A stretch of DNA of 64,000 nucleotides from NCBI RefSeq assembly GCF_014636235.1, contig NZ_BMDZ01000015.1, positions 26,408-90,407 on the forward strand, in the 5' to 3' direction. Each line of letters opens with the position of its first letter. The first letter of the stretch is position 1. Positions 42,206 through 51,880 of this stretch are shown here, piece by piece. The position numbers were made by a program, and so were the translations under genes. Source of the stretch: Tistrella bauzanensis (lineage in GTDB: Bacteria > Pseudomonadota > Alphaproteobacteria > Tistrellales > Tistrellaceae). The notes beneath the pieces were generated by a model. The model did no database searches and was not told the DNA's origin. It saw only the letters and a program-made list of their open reading frames with translations.

Positions 42206-43011
42206 GCCACGGCTCCGGCGAAGCAGAGCACGATGCCGCCCGCCTCGCGGGCCGGCACCACGATCTGATCGTCACGCTCATCAAACGCCACGCCGTTGCG
42301 GGTGAGCACCGCGCGGGCCGTGTCGAGCGAGGCGACGCGGATCTCGATCGCAAGTTCCGCCATCGTCCCGTCGGCGCGGCGTGCGGCATCGCCATGGCGA
42401 TCGGCGAACCATCCCGCCTCGACCGCGCTCAGGCGCTGGTCGCCCATCGCAATGGCCACCGGCGCATCATCATCCAGCGTGATGCCATAGATGCCCTCGA
42501 ACTGCCTGCGGATCGTGCCCATGTCGGACACCGCGATCATGGCGGCCGCCCAATGGCGGGCGGTGTTTTCACGTGCGATCCAGGCCGGCCGCAAATAATG
42601 GATCCGGTCCTCGGTGCCGTCTTCCGGGTCGCGGAACACCGTGTCGAGTTCATAGAAGGTGCAGGGCGGAAATCCGGCCTGCTGCCAGCCGGCATCGAGC
42701 CGTTCCAGATCGGTCGCGGCATGCACGATCATCGCCAGCGCCGGCGGCCGGCCCAGCAATTCACGCATATAGGGCGTGGCATGGGCCGGGTCGGCATAGG
42801 CGAGTTCCAGGAAATTCGTCATGCGATCATCCGTCGGCTGAAACAGCACCAGATGATTGCCCCCGCGCCCGCCAGTGCGGCCGCCGCCCATCGGTTCGTT
42901 GGTCCGATAGGGTGTGACGGTGAAGCCCAACCGTTGATAGCAGTGCCTGACCGGGGCCAGATCCGCGGTGGAGATCATCAGATGATCGAGGCCGATCAAT
43001 TCGTTACGCAC
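42202..43011 (-). CDS. VOC (glyoxalase/dioxygenase fold) family protein
   Basis: About 269 residues with two vicinal-oxygen-chelate modules. The first starts ELIGLDHLMISTADLAPVRHCYQRLGFTV and has NHLVLFQPTDDRMTNFLELAYAD. The second starts near AAMIAVSDMGTIRRQFEGIYGI and ends AREAGGIVLCFAGA. The likely first metal histidine is in GLDHLM. Members include lyases, extradiol dioxygenases and binding proteins; the layout is like the glyoxalase_3 / DUF-type proteins seen beside transporters. GTG 43011 has AAGGAG eight bases upstream and fits the domain start; a longer frame upstream lacks homology. It is divergent from the frameshifted TRAP operon, which suggests a linked substrate. Confidence 0.82.
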   Translation of the reverse strand: MRNELIGLDHLMISTADLAPVRHCYQRLGFTVTPYRTNEPMGGGRTGGRGGNHLVLFQPTDDRMTNFLELAYADPAHATPYMRELLGRPPALAMIVHAATDLERLDAGWQQAGFPPCTFYELDTVFRDPEDGTEDRIHYLRPAWIARENTARHWAAAMIAVSDMGTIRRQFEGIYGITLDDDAPVAIAMGDQRLSAVEAGWFADRHGDAARRADGTMAELAIEIRVASLDTARAVLTRNGVAFDERDDQIVVPAREAGGIVLCFAGAVA

Positions 43012-43110
43012 GGCATGTGCTCCTTGACAGAGGGTATCACGTATTCCACCATTCAGAATACATTCTGCCATACAGGACACGCAAGCAATCAAGGGCGAGG
43101 GGATCGAACC

Positions 43111-44254
43111 ATGCAGCACCCGACAAGGCGTCACCTGAAACGGCTGAGCGGCGCACTGGCGGCCGCTATCTGCCTCGCTCTATCCGGCTTGCCTGAAGAT
43201 GCAGATGCCGCGACCCTCACCTATGGATCACCGGTGCCCGAACAGGCCCTGTTCAACCGTGAGGGCGTGGTGCCCTTCCTGAAGGGGATCGAGGCCGTCA
43301 CCGATGGCCGGGTCCGGTTTCGCGGCCTGTTCGGCGGCACGGTGGTCAAGATGCCGACGGTGCTGCCATCGGTGCGCGACGGTGTGGCCGATGCCGGGTT
43401 CGTCGTTCTGAATTTCTATCCGTCCGATCTGCCGTTCGCGTCATTGATGGCCGAGGCGACGGGCTTCGGCAGCGACCCGCCTGCCACCACCGGCGCGCTG
43501 AACGAGGCGTTCTATGTCGCCTGCCCGCAATGCCTGGCGGATATGCGCAAGGAAGGTCAGATCCCGCTGTTCCTGAACGCGACCGCCCCGATGGCGCTGC
43601 AATGCACCCGGCCGGTCGCTGGTCTGGGCGATCTCCAAGGCCGCCGGGTCAGCGTCATCGCCGGCCCTGAGGCGCGCTGGGCCACGACGCTCGGCATGAT
43701 CCCGGTCAGCACCGCGATCACCGATCTGCTGATCTCGCTGCAGACGGCCAAGACCGATTGCGCGCTGGTGCCGTTGAGCTGGGCGCAGAGCTATGGCCTG
43801 CTCGATGTGATCAAGGGCGTCATCGACATGCCGCAGCGCATTCCCGGCGGCGCGGTGCCGGTATCGGTCAGCCTCGATGCCTGGTGCCGGATCTCGGATG
43901 CCGATCGCACAGCCATACTGGGCTATGCCGCGAGCGCGGTGCAGCCCTATGTGCAGAAGGCCTATGTCGATGCCGACAGCAGCGTGCGGCCGAAACTTGA
44001 GGCCGTGGTCGCCATTTCGCCCGGCGATGCAGGCACTCTGGCCCGATTATCAGCAGCGTGAAGTCGCGGCCCTTGCGGCCCGTGCCGCAGAACGCGGCAT
44101 GCCGGATCCGCAGGGTTTCGCCGAACGTGTGGCCGGCATCTATCACAAATGGCATCACGACTATCTGCCACGGATCAAGGCCGACCCCGCTGAGATGACC
44201 CGGCTTCTGGCCGAGACGGTGTTCCGGGACGCGGATCTGCAATGCGCGGACTGA
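43111..44254 (+). pseudogene. TRAP solute-binding protein (DctP type), frameshifted near its 3' end
   Basis: The first frame gives a signal peptide (LSGALAAAICLALSGLPEDADA) and a DctP-like body (ATLTYGSPVPEQALFNREGVVPFL, FGGTVVKMPTVLPSVRDGVADAGFVVL, ATAPMALQCTRPV). It stops at 44061 after AISPGDAGTLARLSAA. The expected C-terminus (MQALWPDYQQREVAALAARAAERG ... TVFRDADLQCAD) continues in the +1 frame to 44254. Loss of two bases close to 44025-44030 explains it (ISPGDMQALW would restore the family pattern). It may be a true mutation or a sequencing error. If real, the protein loses about 65 residues including the closing helix. The small permease gene overlaps the restored end by 13 bases. Confidence 0.82.
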
Positions 44255-44718
44255 CCGATGCGCTGGGCGCCATCGCCGTGCTGCTGATGTTCGTCCATAT
44301 GGGGCTCGACATCGTGATCCGGCTGGCCACCGGCGCACCGCCCGAGGGTATGCCCGAAGCAGTGGCACGCATCTATATGGTGATGGTGGTGTTTCTGCCG
44401 CTGGCTGGCCTGCAGGCATCCGGTGGCCAGATCGAGGTCACCTTCCTGGCCGATCGCCTGCGTGGCCGGCCAGCCCGGTGGCAGCGTGGCTTCGCGGCCC
44501 TGGTCACCATGGCCATTGCAGCCATCTTCACCTGGCTGTCCTTCGATGTCGCCTGGATGGCCACGATCCGCGGCGAACGGATCGTGCTGACCACGTTTTC
44601 GCTGCCGGTCTGGCCCGGCCGCTGGGCGGTGGTGGCCGGCTTCGGCGCCCTGTCGCTGGTGGCGTTCTGCCAGCTTCTGGCCGTCCTTGGCGATGATCGG
44701 ACGGAGCCCGTGCCATGA
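44242..44718 (+). CDS. TRAP small permease, DctQ type
   Basis: This 158-residue membrane protein has four hydrophobic segments (LGAIAVLLMFVHMGLDIVIRL; MVMVVFLPLAGLQASGG; ALVTMAIAAIFTWLSFDVAWM; WAVVAGFGALSLVAFCQLLAVL). The loop QIEVTFLADRLRGRPARWQRG is typical of DctQ. It is intact although both neighbours in the operon are frameshifted. Its start lies inside the shifted end of the binding-protein gene and its stop overlaps the large permease start, an arrangement that needs the full-length upstream frame for coupled translation. Confidence 0.85.
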   Translation: MRGLTDALGAIAVLLMFVHMGLDIVIRLATGAPPEGMPEAVARIYMVMVVFLPLAGLQASGGQIEVTFLADRLRGRPARWQRGFAALVTMAIAAIFTWLSFDVAWMATIRGERIVLTTFSLPVWPGRWAVVAGFGALSLVAFCQLLAVLGDDRTEPVP

Positions 44719-46044
44719 TGGCCGAACATCAGGCCATTCTGGTCATCATCCTGTTTCTGGCTCTCGTCGTGCTGCGAATTCCGATCGCCTTCGCGCTGTT
44801 CACGGCCGGGCTGGCCGGCACCGTGGCCATGATCGGGGTCGGACCCGGCTTCGCGCTGCTGTCGCGCGCGCCGCTGGAATTCGCGGCCAGTTGGGAGCTG
44901 TCGGCCGTGCCGATGTTCCTGCTGATGGGCAATATTGTCGCCCGCGCCGGGTTGGCGGACGTTCTGTTCGCGACCATCCAGATCCTCACCCGGCGCGTGC
45001 CCGGCGGGCTGGCGGTGGCGACCAGCTTCACCTGTGCGGCCTTTGGCACGGCATCCGGTTCCAGCCTGGCCGCGACCGTGGGTGTCGGCCGGCTGGCCGT
45101 GCCCCAGATGCTGGCGCGGCTATGATCCCGGCCTGATCGCCGGCGTCTGCGGCTGTGCCGGCACGATCGCCGCGGTCATCCCGCCCTCGATCCCGTTCAT
45201 CATGTTCGCCATTCTCACCGAACAATCGGTGCTGGTGATGTTTGCGGCCGGCGTGCTGCCCGGGCTGCTGACCGCGATCGCCTATGCGGCGATGATCATC
45301 CTGCGCGCCCGCCTTCAGCCCGCGATCGCCGACGGCCGGCACATCGCTGCCGCCGACGATCGGCCGGGCACCTGGGATCAGCCGGGCACTTGGCGGCTGA
45401 TCCTGGCAACATGGCCGGTTCTGCTGCTGGCCGGCACCATCATGCTCGGCCTGTATGGCGGGTTCGCAACCCCCACCGAGGCCGGTGGACTTGGCCCGCT
45501 GGCGGCGGTGATCATCGCCCTGCTGCGCCGGTCGCTGCGTTTTGCGAACTTTCGTGCGGCAATCGCCCAGACCGCGCAGACCACGGCGGCGATCCTGATC
45601 ATCGCGGTCGGCACCAGCACATTGACCACCTATCTGGCCCTGACCGGCTTTCCCGACTATGTCGCGGGCGGGCTCGCCGCCTTCGCCGACAGCGACCTTG
45701 CCTTTATCGTCATCGTCTCGATCGTGCTGCTGGCGCTCGGCACCGTGCTCGACCCGATGGGCGTCATGCTGCTGGCGCTGCCGATCTTTCTGCCGGCGGT
45801 GCAGGAACGCGGCCTGGACATGGTGTGGTTCGGCGTCATCGCGGTGAAGTATATCGAGATCGGATTGATCACGCCGCCGCTCGGATTGAACCTGTTTGCG
45901 GTCCATGGTCTAATGCCGCGCGATATTTCGCTCGGCCGGGTCATTCGCGGCTCTTTATGGTTTCTGCTCACGGAAATGGTGGTCATGGTTCTGCTTATCG
46001 CTGTCCCGTCCATATCCTTCTGGCTGCCATCGGTGCTGCGATGA
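44715..46044 (+). pseudogene. TRAP large permease (DctM type), frameshifted after residue 135
   Basis: The first frame (44715-45125) encodes a good DctM N-terminus: IPIAFALFTAGLAGTVAMIG, LSAVPMFLLMGNIVARAGLADVLF, GTASGSSLAATVGVGRLAVPQMLARL, then stop. The second part reads in the +1 frame from about 45120 to 46044: YDPGLIAGVCGCAGTIAAVIPPSIPFIMFA through GVIAVKYIEIGLITPPLGLNLFAVHG. The joint expects ARGYDPGLIAG; loss of one GC unit from a GCGCGC run at about 45113-45119 explains the shift. Together both parts make a normal 440-residue permease. Two separate two-base losses in one operon suggest a decaying transporter, unless the assembly is wrong. Confidence 0.85.
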
Positions 46045-46847
46045 CCGATGGACGCATGACCGAAGATGGGGACATGACCGGCAAGGATGAACAGCGGCGG
46101 TCGGGCATCATTCAATCGGTGTCGATCGCGGCCCGGTTCCTGAAGATCCTGGCCGATGCCGAAGGCCCGATGGCGCTGGGGAAACTGGCCCGCCGCGCCG
46201 GCACCGGCAATTCCACCGCCCACCGCTATATGCAGAGCCTGGTGAAAGAGGCGCTGGCGGCCCAGGATCCGGCCAGCGGCCAGTATGATCTGGGCCCGGC
46301 GGCGCTGGATGTCGGTATCGGCGCGCTGCGGCGGATCGATCCGGTGGAAGTGGCCGCCCGGCACATGAAGGCGCTGGCCATGCGGATCGCGGCCAGCGGC
46401 GGTGTCGCGATCTGGACCGATCGGGGACCGACGATCGTGCGCTGGTATCGCAGCGCCTATTTCTCGATCAGCGCGATCGGCCTGGGCGATGTGCTGCCGA
46501 TCGACAACACCGCCTGCGGGCTGGTGTTTCAGGCCTTCCTGCCGCAGCAATACATCGAGGTCGCCCGCCGGCTGCAACCGGCGGCCTTTCGCGGCAAGGC
46601 GCCCCCGGCACGGGATCTGGCCCAGATCCGCCAGAGTTTCGGCTGCGAGCGCAGCGGCCATCTTCTGTCGGGCATCACCGGTCAGGCGGCGCCGGTCTTC
46701 GATGCCCAGCACGAAATCGCCTGCGTGCTGACCACCACCTCCGATGGTGACCTCAGTGGCGATGACCGCCAGGCGATCTTTGCGGCAGCGCGAGAGGTCA
46801 CGGCGGATTCGGGCGGCAGCGGTGCCTATGGCATGATCCGATCTTGA
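46041..46847 (+). CDS. IclR-family transcriptional regulator
   Basis: This 268-residue regulator begins with a winged-helix domain (about 20-85; IIQSVSIAARFLKILADAEGPMALGKLARRAGTGNSTAHRYMQSLVKE). The IclR effector domain follows (about 100-265; SGGVAIWTDRGPTIVRWYRSAYFSISAIGLGDVLPIDNTACGLVFQAFLP). Its ATG overlaps the dctM stop, so it belongs to the TRAP operon and probably senses the imported compound or its CoA ester. The first twenty residues are acidic and repetitive (MTDGRMTEDGDMTG), with later starts possible. No binding site could be assigned; the 99-base gap before the TRAP operon is a likely target. Confidence 0.92.
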   Translation: MTDGRMTEDGDMTGKDEQRRSGIIQSVSIAARFLKILADAEGPMALGKLARRAGTGNSTAHRYMQSLVKEALAAQDPASGQYDLGPAALDVGIGALRRIDPVEVAARHMKALAMRIAASGGVAIWTDRGPTIVRWYRSAYFSISAIGLGDVLPIDNTACGLVFQAFLPQQYIEVARRLQPAAFRGKAPPARDLAQIRQSFGCERSGHLLSGITGQAAPVFDAQHEIACVLTTTSDGDLSGDDRQAIFAAAREVTADSGGSGAYGMIRS

Positions 46848-46972
46848 GCCGATCGGCCGTTATATCTTTCAAACACCGTATATTTTGCACTGCGGCGCGC
46901 AGCGGCTATGATCGCGCGCGCCCGCCCCTGGACGGGCGACGGTAAAAGACACCCGACAGGAAGGTGGAATTC

Positions 46973-47875
46973 ATGAGCATGAGGTTCGACGGCCGTGTCG
47001 CCATCGTTACCGGTGCCGGTGGCGGGCTTGGCCGGTGCCATGCGCTGGCATTGGCCGAACGTGGCGCGAAGGTGGTGGTGAACGATCTTGGTGCCGACGG
47101 CCGGTCGTCGGATGCGGCGGCCGGGGTGGTCGACGAGATCGTGGCCGCCGGCGGCGAGGCGATGGCCAGCGGCGCCTCGGTCACCGATGCCGCCGCCGTC
47201 GAGGCGATGGTTGCCGATACCATGACGCGCTGGGGCCGGGTCGATATCCTGGTCAACAACGCCGGCATCCTGCGCGACAAGTCGTTCGCCAAGATGAGCC
47301 TGGACGATTTCCGTCTGGTGGTGGATGTGCACCTGATGGGTGCGGTGATCTGCACCAAGGCGGTGTGGGAGATCATGCGCGGCCAGAATTACGGCCGCAT
47401 CGCCATGACCACCTCGTCATCGGGCCTCTATGGCAATTTCGGCCAGTCGAATTACGGCGCCGCCAAGATGGCGCTGGTCGGGCTGATGCAGACCCTGTCG
47501 CTTGAAGGCGCCAAGAACGACATCCGGGTCAACTGCCTGGCGCCCACCGCCGCCACCCGGATGACCGAAGGCCTGATGACCGCCGACGTCCTGGCGATGC
47601 TGCGCCCTGAAACCGTGTCGCCCGGCCTGCTCTATCTGGTGTCGGAAGACGCGCCGACCCGGATGATCCTGAATGCCGGCGCCGGCAGCTTCGAACGCGC
47701 TTATGTGACCCTGACCGAGGGCGTCTATATCGGCGATGCCGCCGACGCCGCCGATCAGGTCGCCGCCCGCATCGATGCGATCAGCGACCGCGCGTCGGAA
47801 ATCGTCCCCGACAGCGGCAGCGCACAGGGCACCTTCGAAATCACCAACGCCTCGGCGGCCTTGAACAAGGCCTGA
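46973..47875 (+). CDS. SDR resembling (3R)-hydroxyacyl-CoA dehydrogenase of multifunctional enzyme type 2
   Basis: This 300-residue dehydrogenase has the NAD(H) motif VAIVTGAGGGLGRCHALALAERGAKVVVNDLG, WGRVDILVNNAGILRDKSFAKM, and the catalytic Ser and Tyr-x3-Lys in TTSSSGLYGNFGQSNYGAAKMAL. The ERGAKVVVNDLG and ILRDKSFAKM patterns are those of the peroxisomal MFE-2 dehydrogenase domain, which oxidises (3R)-hydroxyacyl-CoA. The C-terminal extension (about 230-300; TEGVYIGDAADAADQVAARIDAI) is also shared with that group. AGGAAGG eight bases upstream supports ATG 46973. Its end falls in the 18-bp tandem repeat. It is monocistronic and not clearly linked to its neighbours. Confidence 0.9.
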   Translation: MSMRFDGRVAIVTGAGGGLGRCHALALAERGAKVVVNDLGADGRSSDAAAGVVDEIVAAGGEAMASGASVTDAAAVEAMVADTMTRWGRVDILVNNAGILRDKSFAKMSLDDFRLVVDVHLMGAVICTKAVWEIMRGQNYGRIAMTTSSSGLYGNFGQSNYGAAKMALVGLMQTLSLEGAKNDIRVNCLAPTAATRMTEGLMTADVLAMLRPETVSPGLLYLVSEDAPTRMILNAGAGSFERAYVTLTEGVYIGDAADAADQVAARIDAISDRASEIVPDSGSAQGTFEITNASAALNKA

Positions 47876-47934
47876 TCCGGGAACAGGGCCTGATCCGGGA
47901 ACAGGGCCTGACCCGGGAACATGGTCTGATCCGG
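47863..47934. repeat. 18-bp tandem repeat, four units, over the SDR stop codon
   Basis: Units begin at 47863, 47881, 47899 and 47917 with consensus GAACAGGGCCTGATCCGG and one to three changes each. Unit 1 encodes the last three residues and stop of the SDR gene, so the array grew out of the gene end. Confidence 0.85.
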
Positions 47935-48011
47935 GCCGCACCCGCCAGAGCCGGAGGCCAATGCCACGCCGCCCGCGATGATCATCGACAGGCGCGCGTG
48001 GCATTGGCTTT

Positions 48012-48902
48012 TCAGGTGCCGCGCGCCTGCGCGCCGCCATCGGTGGTGGTGCGCAGGTAGTCGCGTGGCGTCGCCCCCAGCGTGCGCCGGAACATGGCGG
48101 TGAAGGCGCTGGGGCTTTCATAACCCAGATCCAGCGCCACATTGGTCACCGTCTCGCCGGCGGCCAGCCGTGGCAGGGCCTCAAGCAGCCGCACCTGCTG
48201 GCGCCATTCATTGAAGGTCAGCCCGGTTTCGCGCCGGAACTGGCGGGTCAAGGTGCGTCTGGCCATGCCGCCGATCCCGGCCCAGTGATCCAGGTCATGC
48301 TCGGCCGCCGGATCCTTCAGCACCTCGCGGCAGATCCGGGCCAGGCGCCGGTCCTGAGGCATCGGCGCATGCAGGTCGACATCGGGCATGCGGCCAAGCT
48401 CGCCGATCAGCAGATCGGCGATCCGCGCCTCGCGGCCATCCAGCGGGTATTCATGCGGAACCGCGACCATCTCCACGATCAGCGCATGCAGCAGGTCCGA
48501 CACCCGGAACACCCGGCAGCCGGTCGGCAGGGCCGCGCACACGGCCATATCCAGATACAGGGTGCGCAGTGACAGCGGGCCCCAGTTGCGCACCTGATGC
48601 ATGGTGCGGGCGGGAATCCACAGCGCCGTGCGTGGCGGCACCACCCAGGTGCCGTCATCGGTGATCGCGGTCATCACCCCGGTCAGGGCATATTCGATCT
48701 GGCCGCGCGGATGATCGTGATGGGTGCCGATATTGCCCTCGGCGAACTCCGCCGCCATGGCGACCACCGGCCGGTCGATCCGCTGCAGTTTTTCGGCCAG
48801 CGAACGCGCCGCCCAATGGCCGAACACGTCGACGTCATGCGGCGGCGGCGATGGCACCGGCGCGGTGACCTCGCGCGCCGGGTGTCCAGTATGTCCGAGC
48901 AT
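48012..48902 (-). CDS. AraC-family regulator with N-terminal cupin
   Basis: About 296 residues: a sensor cupin (about 25-130; GTHHDHPRGQIEYALTGVMTAITDDGTWVVPPRTALWIPARTMHQVRNWGPLSLRTLYLD) and a C-terminal AraC double helix-turn-helix (about 190-285; RLARICREVLKDP, RTLTRQFRRETGLTFNEWRQQVRLLEALPRLAAGETVTNVALDLGYESPSAFTAMFRRTLGATPRDYL). The cupin keeps His residues (HHDH and MHQV) that may bind metal or ligand. ATG 48902 has GAGG nine bases before it; the frame stays open to 49031, but that stretch lies in the divergent promoter region of the reductase gene. It likely controls the divergent GhrA-like gene or a drug-efflux gene elsewhere. Confidence 0.9.
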   Translation of the reverse strand: MLGHTGHPAREVTAPVPSPPPHDVDVFGHWAARSLAEKLQRIDRPVVAMAAEFAEGNIGTHHDHPRGQIEYALTGVMTAITDDGTWVVPPRTALWIPARTMHQVRNWGPLSLRTLYLDMAVCAALPTGCRVFRVSDLLHALIVEMVAVPHEYPLDGREARIADLLIGELGRMPDVDLHAPMPQDRRLARICREVLKDPAAEHDLDHWAGIGGMARRTLTRQFRRETGLTFNEWRQQVRLLEALPRLAAGETVTNVALDLGYESPSAFTAMFRRTLGATPRDYLRTTTDGGAQARGT

Positions 48903-49045
48903 ATGGCCCATCCTCGACGATAAATGGCCCGAGACCCGGCGGAGGTCGGATGCCGGTTCAGTATCCTTCGGGCATGCGCCGGATGCAACCGGCCTGCGCG
49001 TGCCATCGGTCCCGCGCTCATCTGGCATCACATGCGGGAGCCCCC

Positions 49046-49978
49046 ATGCCGAAACTGATCCTGATCGGCGGCGTCCTCGATCTCGGCTTCATGAAACAGC
49101 CGCTGCTCGCCGCCGATCCCCGGCTCGATATCACCGTCTGGCCCGAAGATGACGGCGCCGAGGCCGAAATCGCGGTGTGCTGGCGCCCGCCCGCCGGCCT
49201 GCTCGCCACCATGCCCAAGCTGAAACTGGTGCAGTCGATCGCGGCCGGCGTCGATGGCGTGCTGAACGATCCCGGGCTCGATCCGTCACTGCCGGTGGCC
49301 CGCATCGTCGATGACAGCCTGCCCGCCGCCATGACCGAATTCGTCCACTGGGCGGTGTTGTGGTTCTATCGCGGGTTCGATCAGGTCGTGCTGCGCGATC
49401 ATCCGGCGCAGATCTGGCAGCGACCGCCGCAGCACAGCCCCGCCACCTGCCGCGTCGGCGTTTTGGGGCTGGGCGAGATCGGCGGCCGGGTCGCGCTGGC
49501 GCTGGCAGGCCACGGCTTCGACGTCGCCGGCTGGTCGCGCACACCCAGGCGCCTGCCCGGCATTCAGGCCCATGACGGCGAAGCGGGCCTCGACACGCTG
49601 CTGGCGCGCACTGATATTCTGGTCAACCTGCTGCCGCTGACCGCCCGGACCCGCGGCATCCTGGGCGCGGAGACCTTCGCGAAACTGCCGCAAGGGGCCG
49701 CGCTGATCAATGTCGGGCGCGGCGACCATCTGGTTCCGGCCGATCTGATCCAGGCGCTGGATGCAGGCCATCTGCGCGGCGCCGTGCTGGACGTCTTCGC
49801 CCATGAGCCGCTCGACCGCACCGATCCGCTGTGGACGCACCCCCGCGTGCTGGTGACCCCGCATATGGCTGCCATCGCCCGGGACGAGGCGGTGATCGGC
49901 CAGATCATCGAGAATGCCTGGCGCACCGCCTGCGGACGTCCGCCGCTGAACCCCGTGCTGCGCATGCGCGGCTATTGA
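49046..49978 (+). CDS. D-2-hydroxyacid dehydrogenase, GhrA (glyoxylate/hydroxypyruvate reductase A)-like
   Basis: This 310-residue NAD(P)H enzyme reduces glyoxylate, hydroxypyruvate or similar 2-oxoacids. The substrate domain has LKLVQSIAAGVDGVL. The nucleotide motif is VGVLGLGEIGGRVALALAGHGFDVAGWSRTPR (about 140-171). The active-site arginine lies in INVGRGDHLV (about 227-236), the glutamate in DVFAHEPLDRTDPLW and the histidine in VTPHMAAI. GGGAG lies five bases upstream of ATG 49046. It follows the divergent AraC gene and precedes the ABC transporter by 189 bases, so linkage to the transporter is possible but unproven. Confidence 0.92.
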   Translation: MPKLILIGGVLDLGFMKQPLLAADPRLDITVWPEDDGAEAEIAVCWRPPAGLLATMPKLKLVQSIAAGVDGVLNDPGLDPSLPVARIVDDSLPAAMTEFVHWAVLWFYRGFDQVVLRDHPAQIWQRPPQHSPATCRVGVLGLGEIGGRVALALAGHGFDVAGWSRTPRRLPGIQAHDGEAGLDTLLARTDILVNLLPLTARTRGILGAETFAKLPQGAALINVGRGDHLVPADLIQALDAGHLRGAVLDVFAHEPLDRTDPLWTHPRVLVTPHMAAIARDEAVIGQIIENAWRTACGRPPLNPVLRMRGY

Positions 49979-50167
49979 GCCGCCGCCCGCCGAAATGGCC
50001 CGGACGCGACGAAACTTGGCCCATGCCGCGACGCGGGCCACGCCGTCCCGGTCCTACACTGTTTGCCGAAGACCAAGGGCCAGGGAGGCCACCGCGACGC
50101 CGGAAAACCGGCGCGCAGACGTTGAAGACCAGATCAGACAGACCAGAAACCAGGGGTGCGGCTTATC

Positions 50168-51760
50168 ATGAACCGTCGTGACTTCAACAAGTTGATGCTG
50201 ATGGCCGGTGTCGTCGGCACCGCCGGCATTCCGCTGGGCATCCGGCGCGCCGCCGGTCAGACCCGGGGCGGCACGCTTGACGTGATCATTCAGCCCGAGC
50301 CGCCGGTTCTGGTGGCGGCGATCAATCAGCAGGCCCCGACCCTGACCGTTGCCGGCAAGATCTATCAGAGCCTGCTGAAATTCGATTTCGACCAGACGCC
50401 CAAACCGGGGCTGGCGAAGAGCTGGGAGATTTCAGAAGACGGCCTGACCTATACCTTCCACCTCTATGACAACGTGACCTGGCATGACGGCGCGCCCTTC
50501 ACCGCCGCCGATGTCGTGTTCACCACCACGGTGCTTCTGGCCGAAACCCATCCCCGCGCCCGCGGCAATTTCGCCCGCTGCGACAGCGTCACCGCCACCG
50601 ACGACCACACCGTGGTGTTCAAGCTGAAGGAGCCGTTCGGCCCCTTCCTGCAATGCTTCGAGATGTCGTCCTGCCCGATCATGCCCCGGCATCTGTACGA
50701 GGGCACCGATTACCGCAACAACCCGCATAACGCCACCCCGATCGGCACCGGGCCCTACAAGTTCAAGGAATGGGTGCGCGGCTCCTATATCCGGCTGGTG
50801 CGCAACGATGCCTATTACAAACCCGGCCAGCCCTATCTGGACGAGATCCTGTACCGGGTGATCCCCGATGCCGCCTCGCGCTCGGTGGCGCTTGAGAACG
50901 GCACCGTCGATCTGACCCAGTGGGGCGATGTCGAGATGTTCGATGTGCCGCGCCTGAAGCAGTTGCCGCATGTCGAGTTCACCACCAAGGGCTATGAGTT
51001 CTATGCGCCGCTGCTGTGGCTGGAATTCAACAACCGCATCAAGCCCATGGACGACAAGCGCTTCCGTCAGGCGGTGATGCATGCCATCGACAAGGACGTT
51101 CTGGTCCGCAAGGTGCTGTTCGGGCTGGCGCGGCCCGCCACCGGTCCGGTCTCGAAGGCGACGAAATTCTACGACCCCAAGGTCAAGACCTATGACTTCA
51201 ACCCCGCCAAGGCGACGGCGCTGCTCGACCAGATGGGGCTGAAGCCGGATGGCGACGGCAAGCGGGTGTCGCTGACCTATCTGGTACCGCCTTATGGCGA
51301 GGTCTGGATGCGGTTCGCCGAATACATCCGTCAGGCGCTGTCGAAGGTGGGCATCGAGATCGTGATCGAGGCGATCGACATCGCCGGCTGGGCAACCCGC
51401 TCGGGCAACTGGGATTTCGAGATCACGGCCCCCTGGCTGTATCAGTTCGGCGATCCGGCGCTGGGCGTGTCGCGCACCTATGTGTCGAGCAATATCCGCA
51501 AGGGCGTGCTGTTCTCGAACACCGCCGGCTACAGCAACCCTGAGGTCGACCGGCTGTTCGCCGAGGCGGCGCTGGCCGTCGATCCGGCGAAGCGCCAGGA
51601 GCTCTACAGCGAGGTGCAGCGCCTGCTGGTCGAGGATGTGCCGGTTGGCTGGCTGGTCGAACTCGACTTCCCCACCATGTACGACAAGCGCTTCCACGAT
51701 CTGGTCGTCTCCGCCATCGGTGTCAACGACGATTTCGACGCCGCCTATTACGAAGGCTGA
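50168..51760 (+). CDS. ABC transporter substrate-binding protein, peptide/nickel/opine family (SBP_bac_5)
   Basis: This 530-residue periplasmic protein begins with a twin-arginine type leader (MNRRDFNKLMLMAGVVGTAG), suggesting Tat export. Family 5 binding-protein marks follow: LTVAGKIYQSLLKFDFDQTPKPGLAKSWEISEDGLTYTFHL, VTWHDGAPFTAADVVFT, NATPIGTGPYKFKEW and KRFRQAVMHAIDKDVLVRKVLFGLA. It captures peptides, opines or amide-like compounds for the two permeases and ATPase encoded next. A four-codon-earlier start (50156) is possible. The amidase and hydrolase downstream suggest an amide or ester ligand. Confidence 0.93.
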   Translation: MNRRDFNKLMLMAGVVGTAGIPLGIRRAAGQTRGGTLDVIIQPEPPVLVAAINQQAPTLTVAGKIYQSLLKFDFDQTPKPGLAKSWEISEDGLTYTFHLYDNVTWHDGAPFTAADVVFTTTVLLAETHPRARGNFARCDSVTATDDHTVVFKLKEPFGPFLQCFEMSSCPIMPRHLYEGTDYRNNPHNATPIGTGPYKFKEWVRGSYIRLVRNDAYYKPGQPYLDEILYRVIPDAASRSVALENGTVDLTQWGDVEMFDVPRLKQLPHVEFTTKGYEFYAPLLWLEFNNRIKPMDDKRFRQAVMHAIDKDVLVRKVLFGLARPATGPVSKATKFYDPKVKTYDFNPAKATALLDQMGLKPDGDGKRVSLTYLVPPYGEVWMRFAEYIRQALSKVGIEIVIEAIDIAGWATRSGNWDFEITAPWLYQFGDPALGVSRTYVSSNIRKGVLFSNTAGYSNPEVDRLFAEAALAVDPAKRQELYSEVQRLLVEDVPVGWLVELDFPTMYDKRFHDLVVSAIGVNDDFDAAYYEG

Positions 51761-51880
51761 TCCTCCCCCGCCGCCGCAACGGCCACCCTTGCCAACGCCA
51801 ATCCCGGATCGGGTCTCCGGGTTGGTGGATGACACGGAACCGTCGCGGCACCCCTGGCACGCCTTCGGGAGATCTGATCC

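Noticed and set aside
44020-44061. Programmed frameshift in the dctP-like gene
   Set aside because: No slippery heptamer or downstream pseudoknot was seen, and a second similar shift occurs in the permease gene; mutation or sequence error is simpler.
47863-47934. Short array considered as a CRISPR
   Set aside because: Units are directly abutting with no spacers and are only 18 bases long; a plain tandem repeat.
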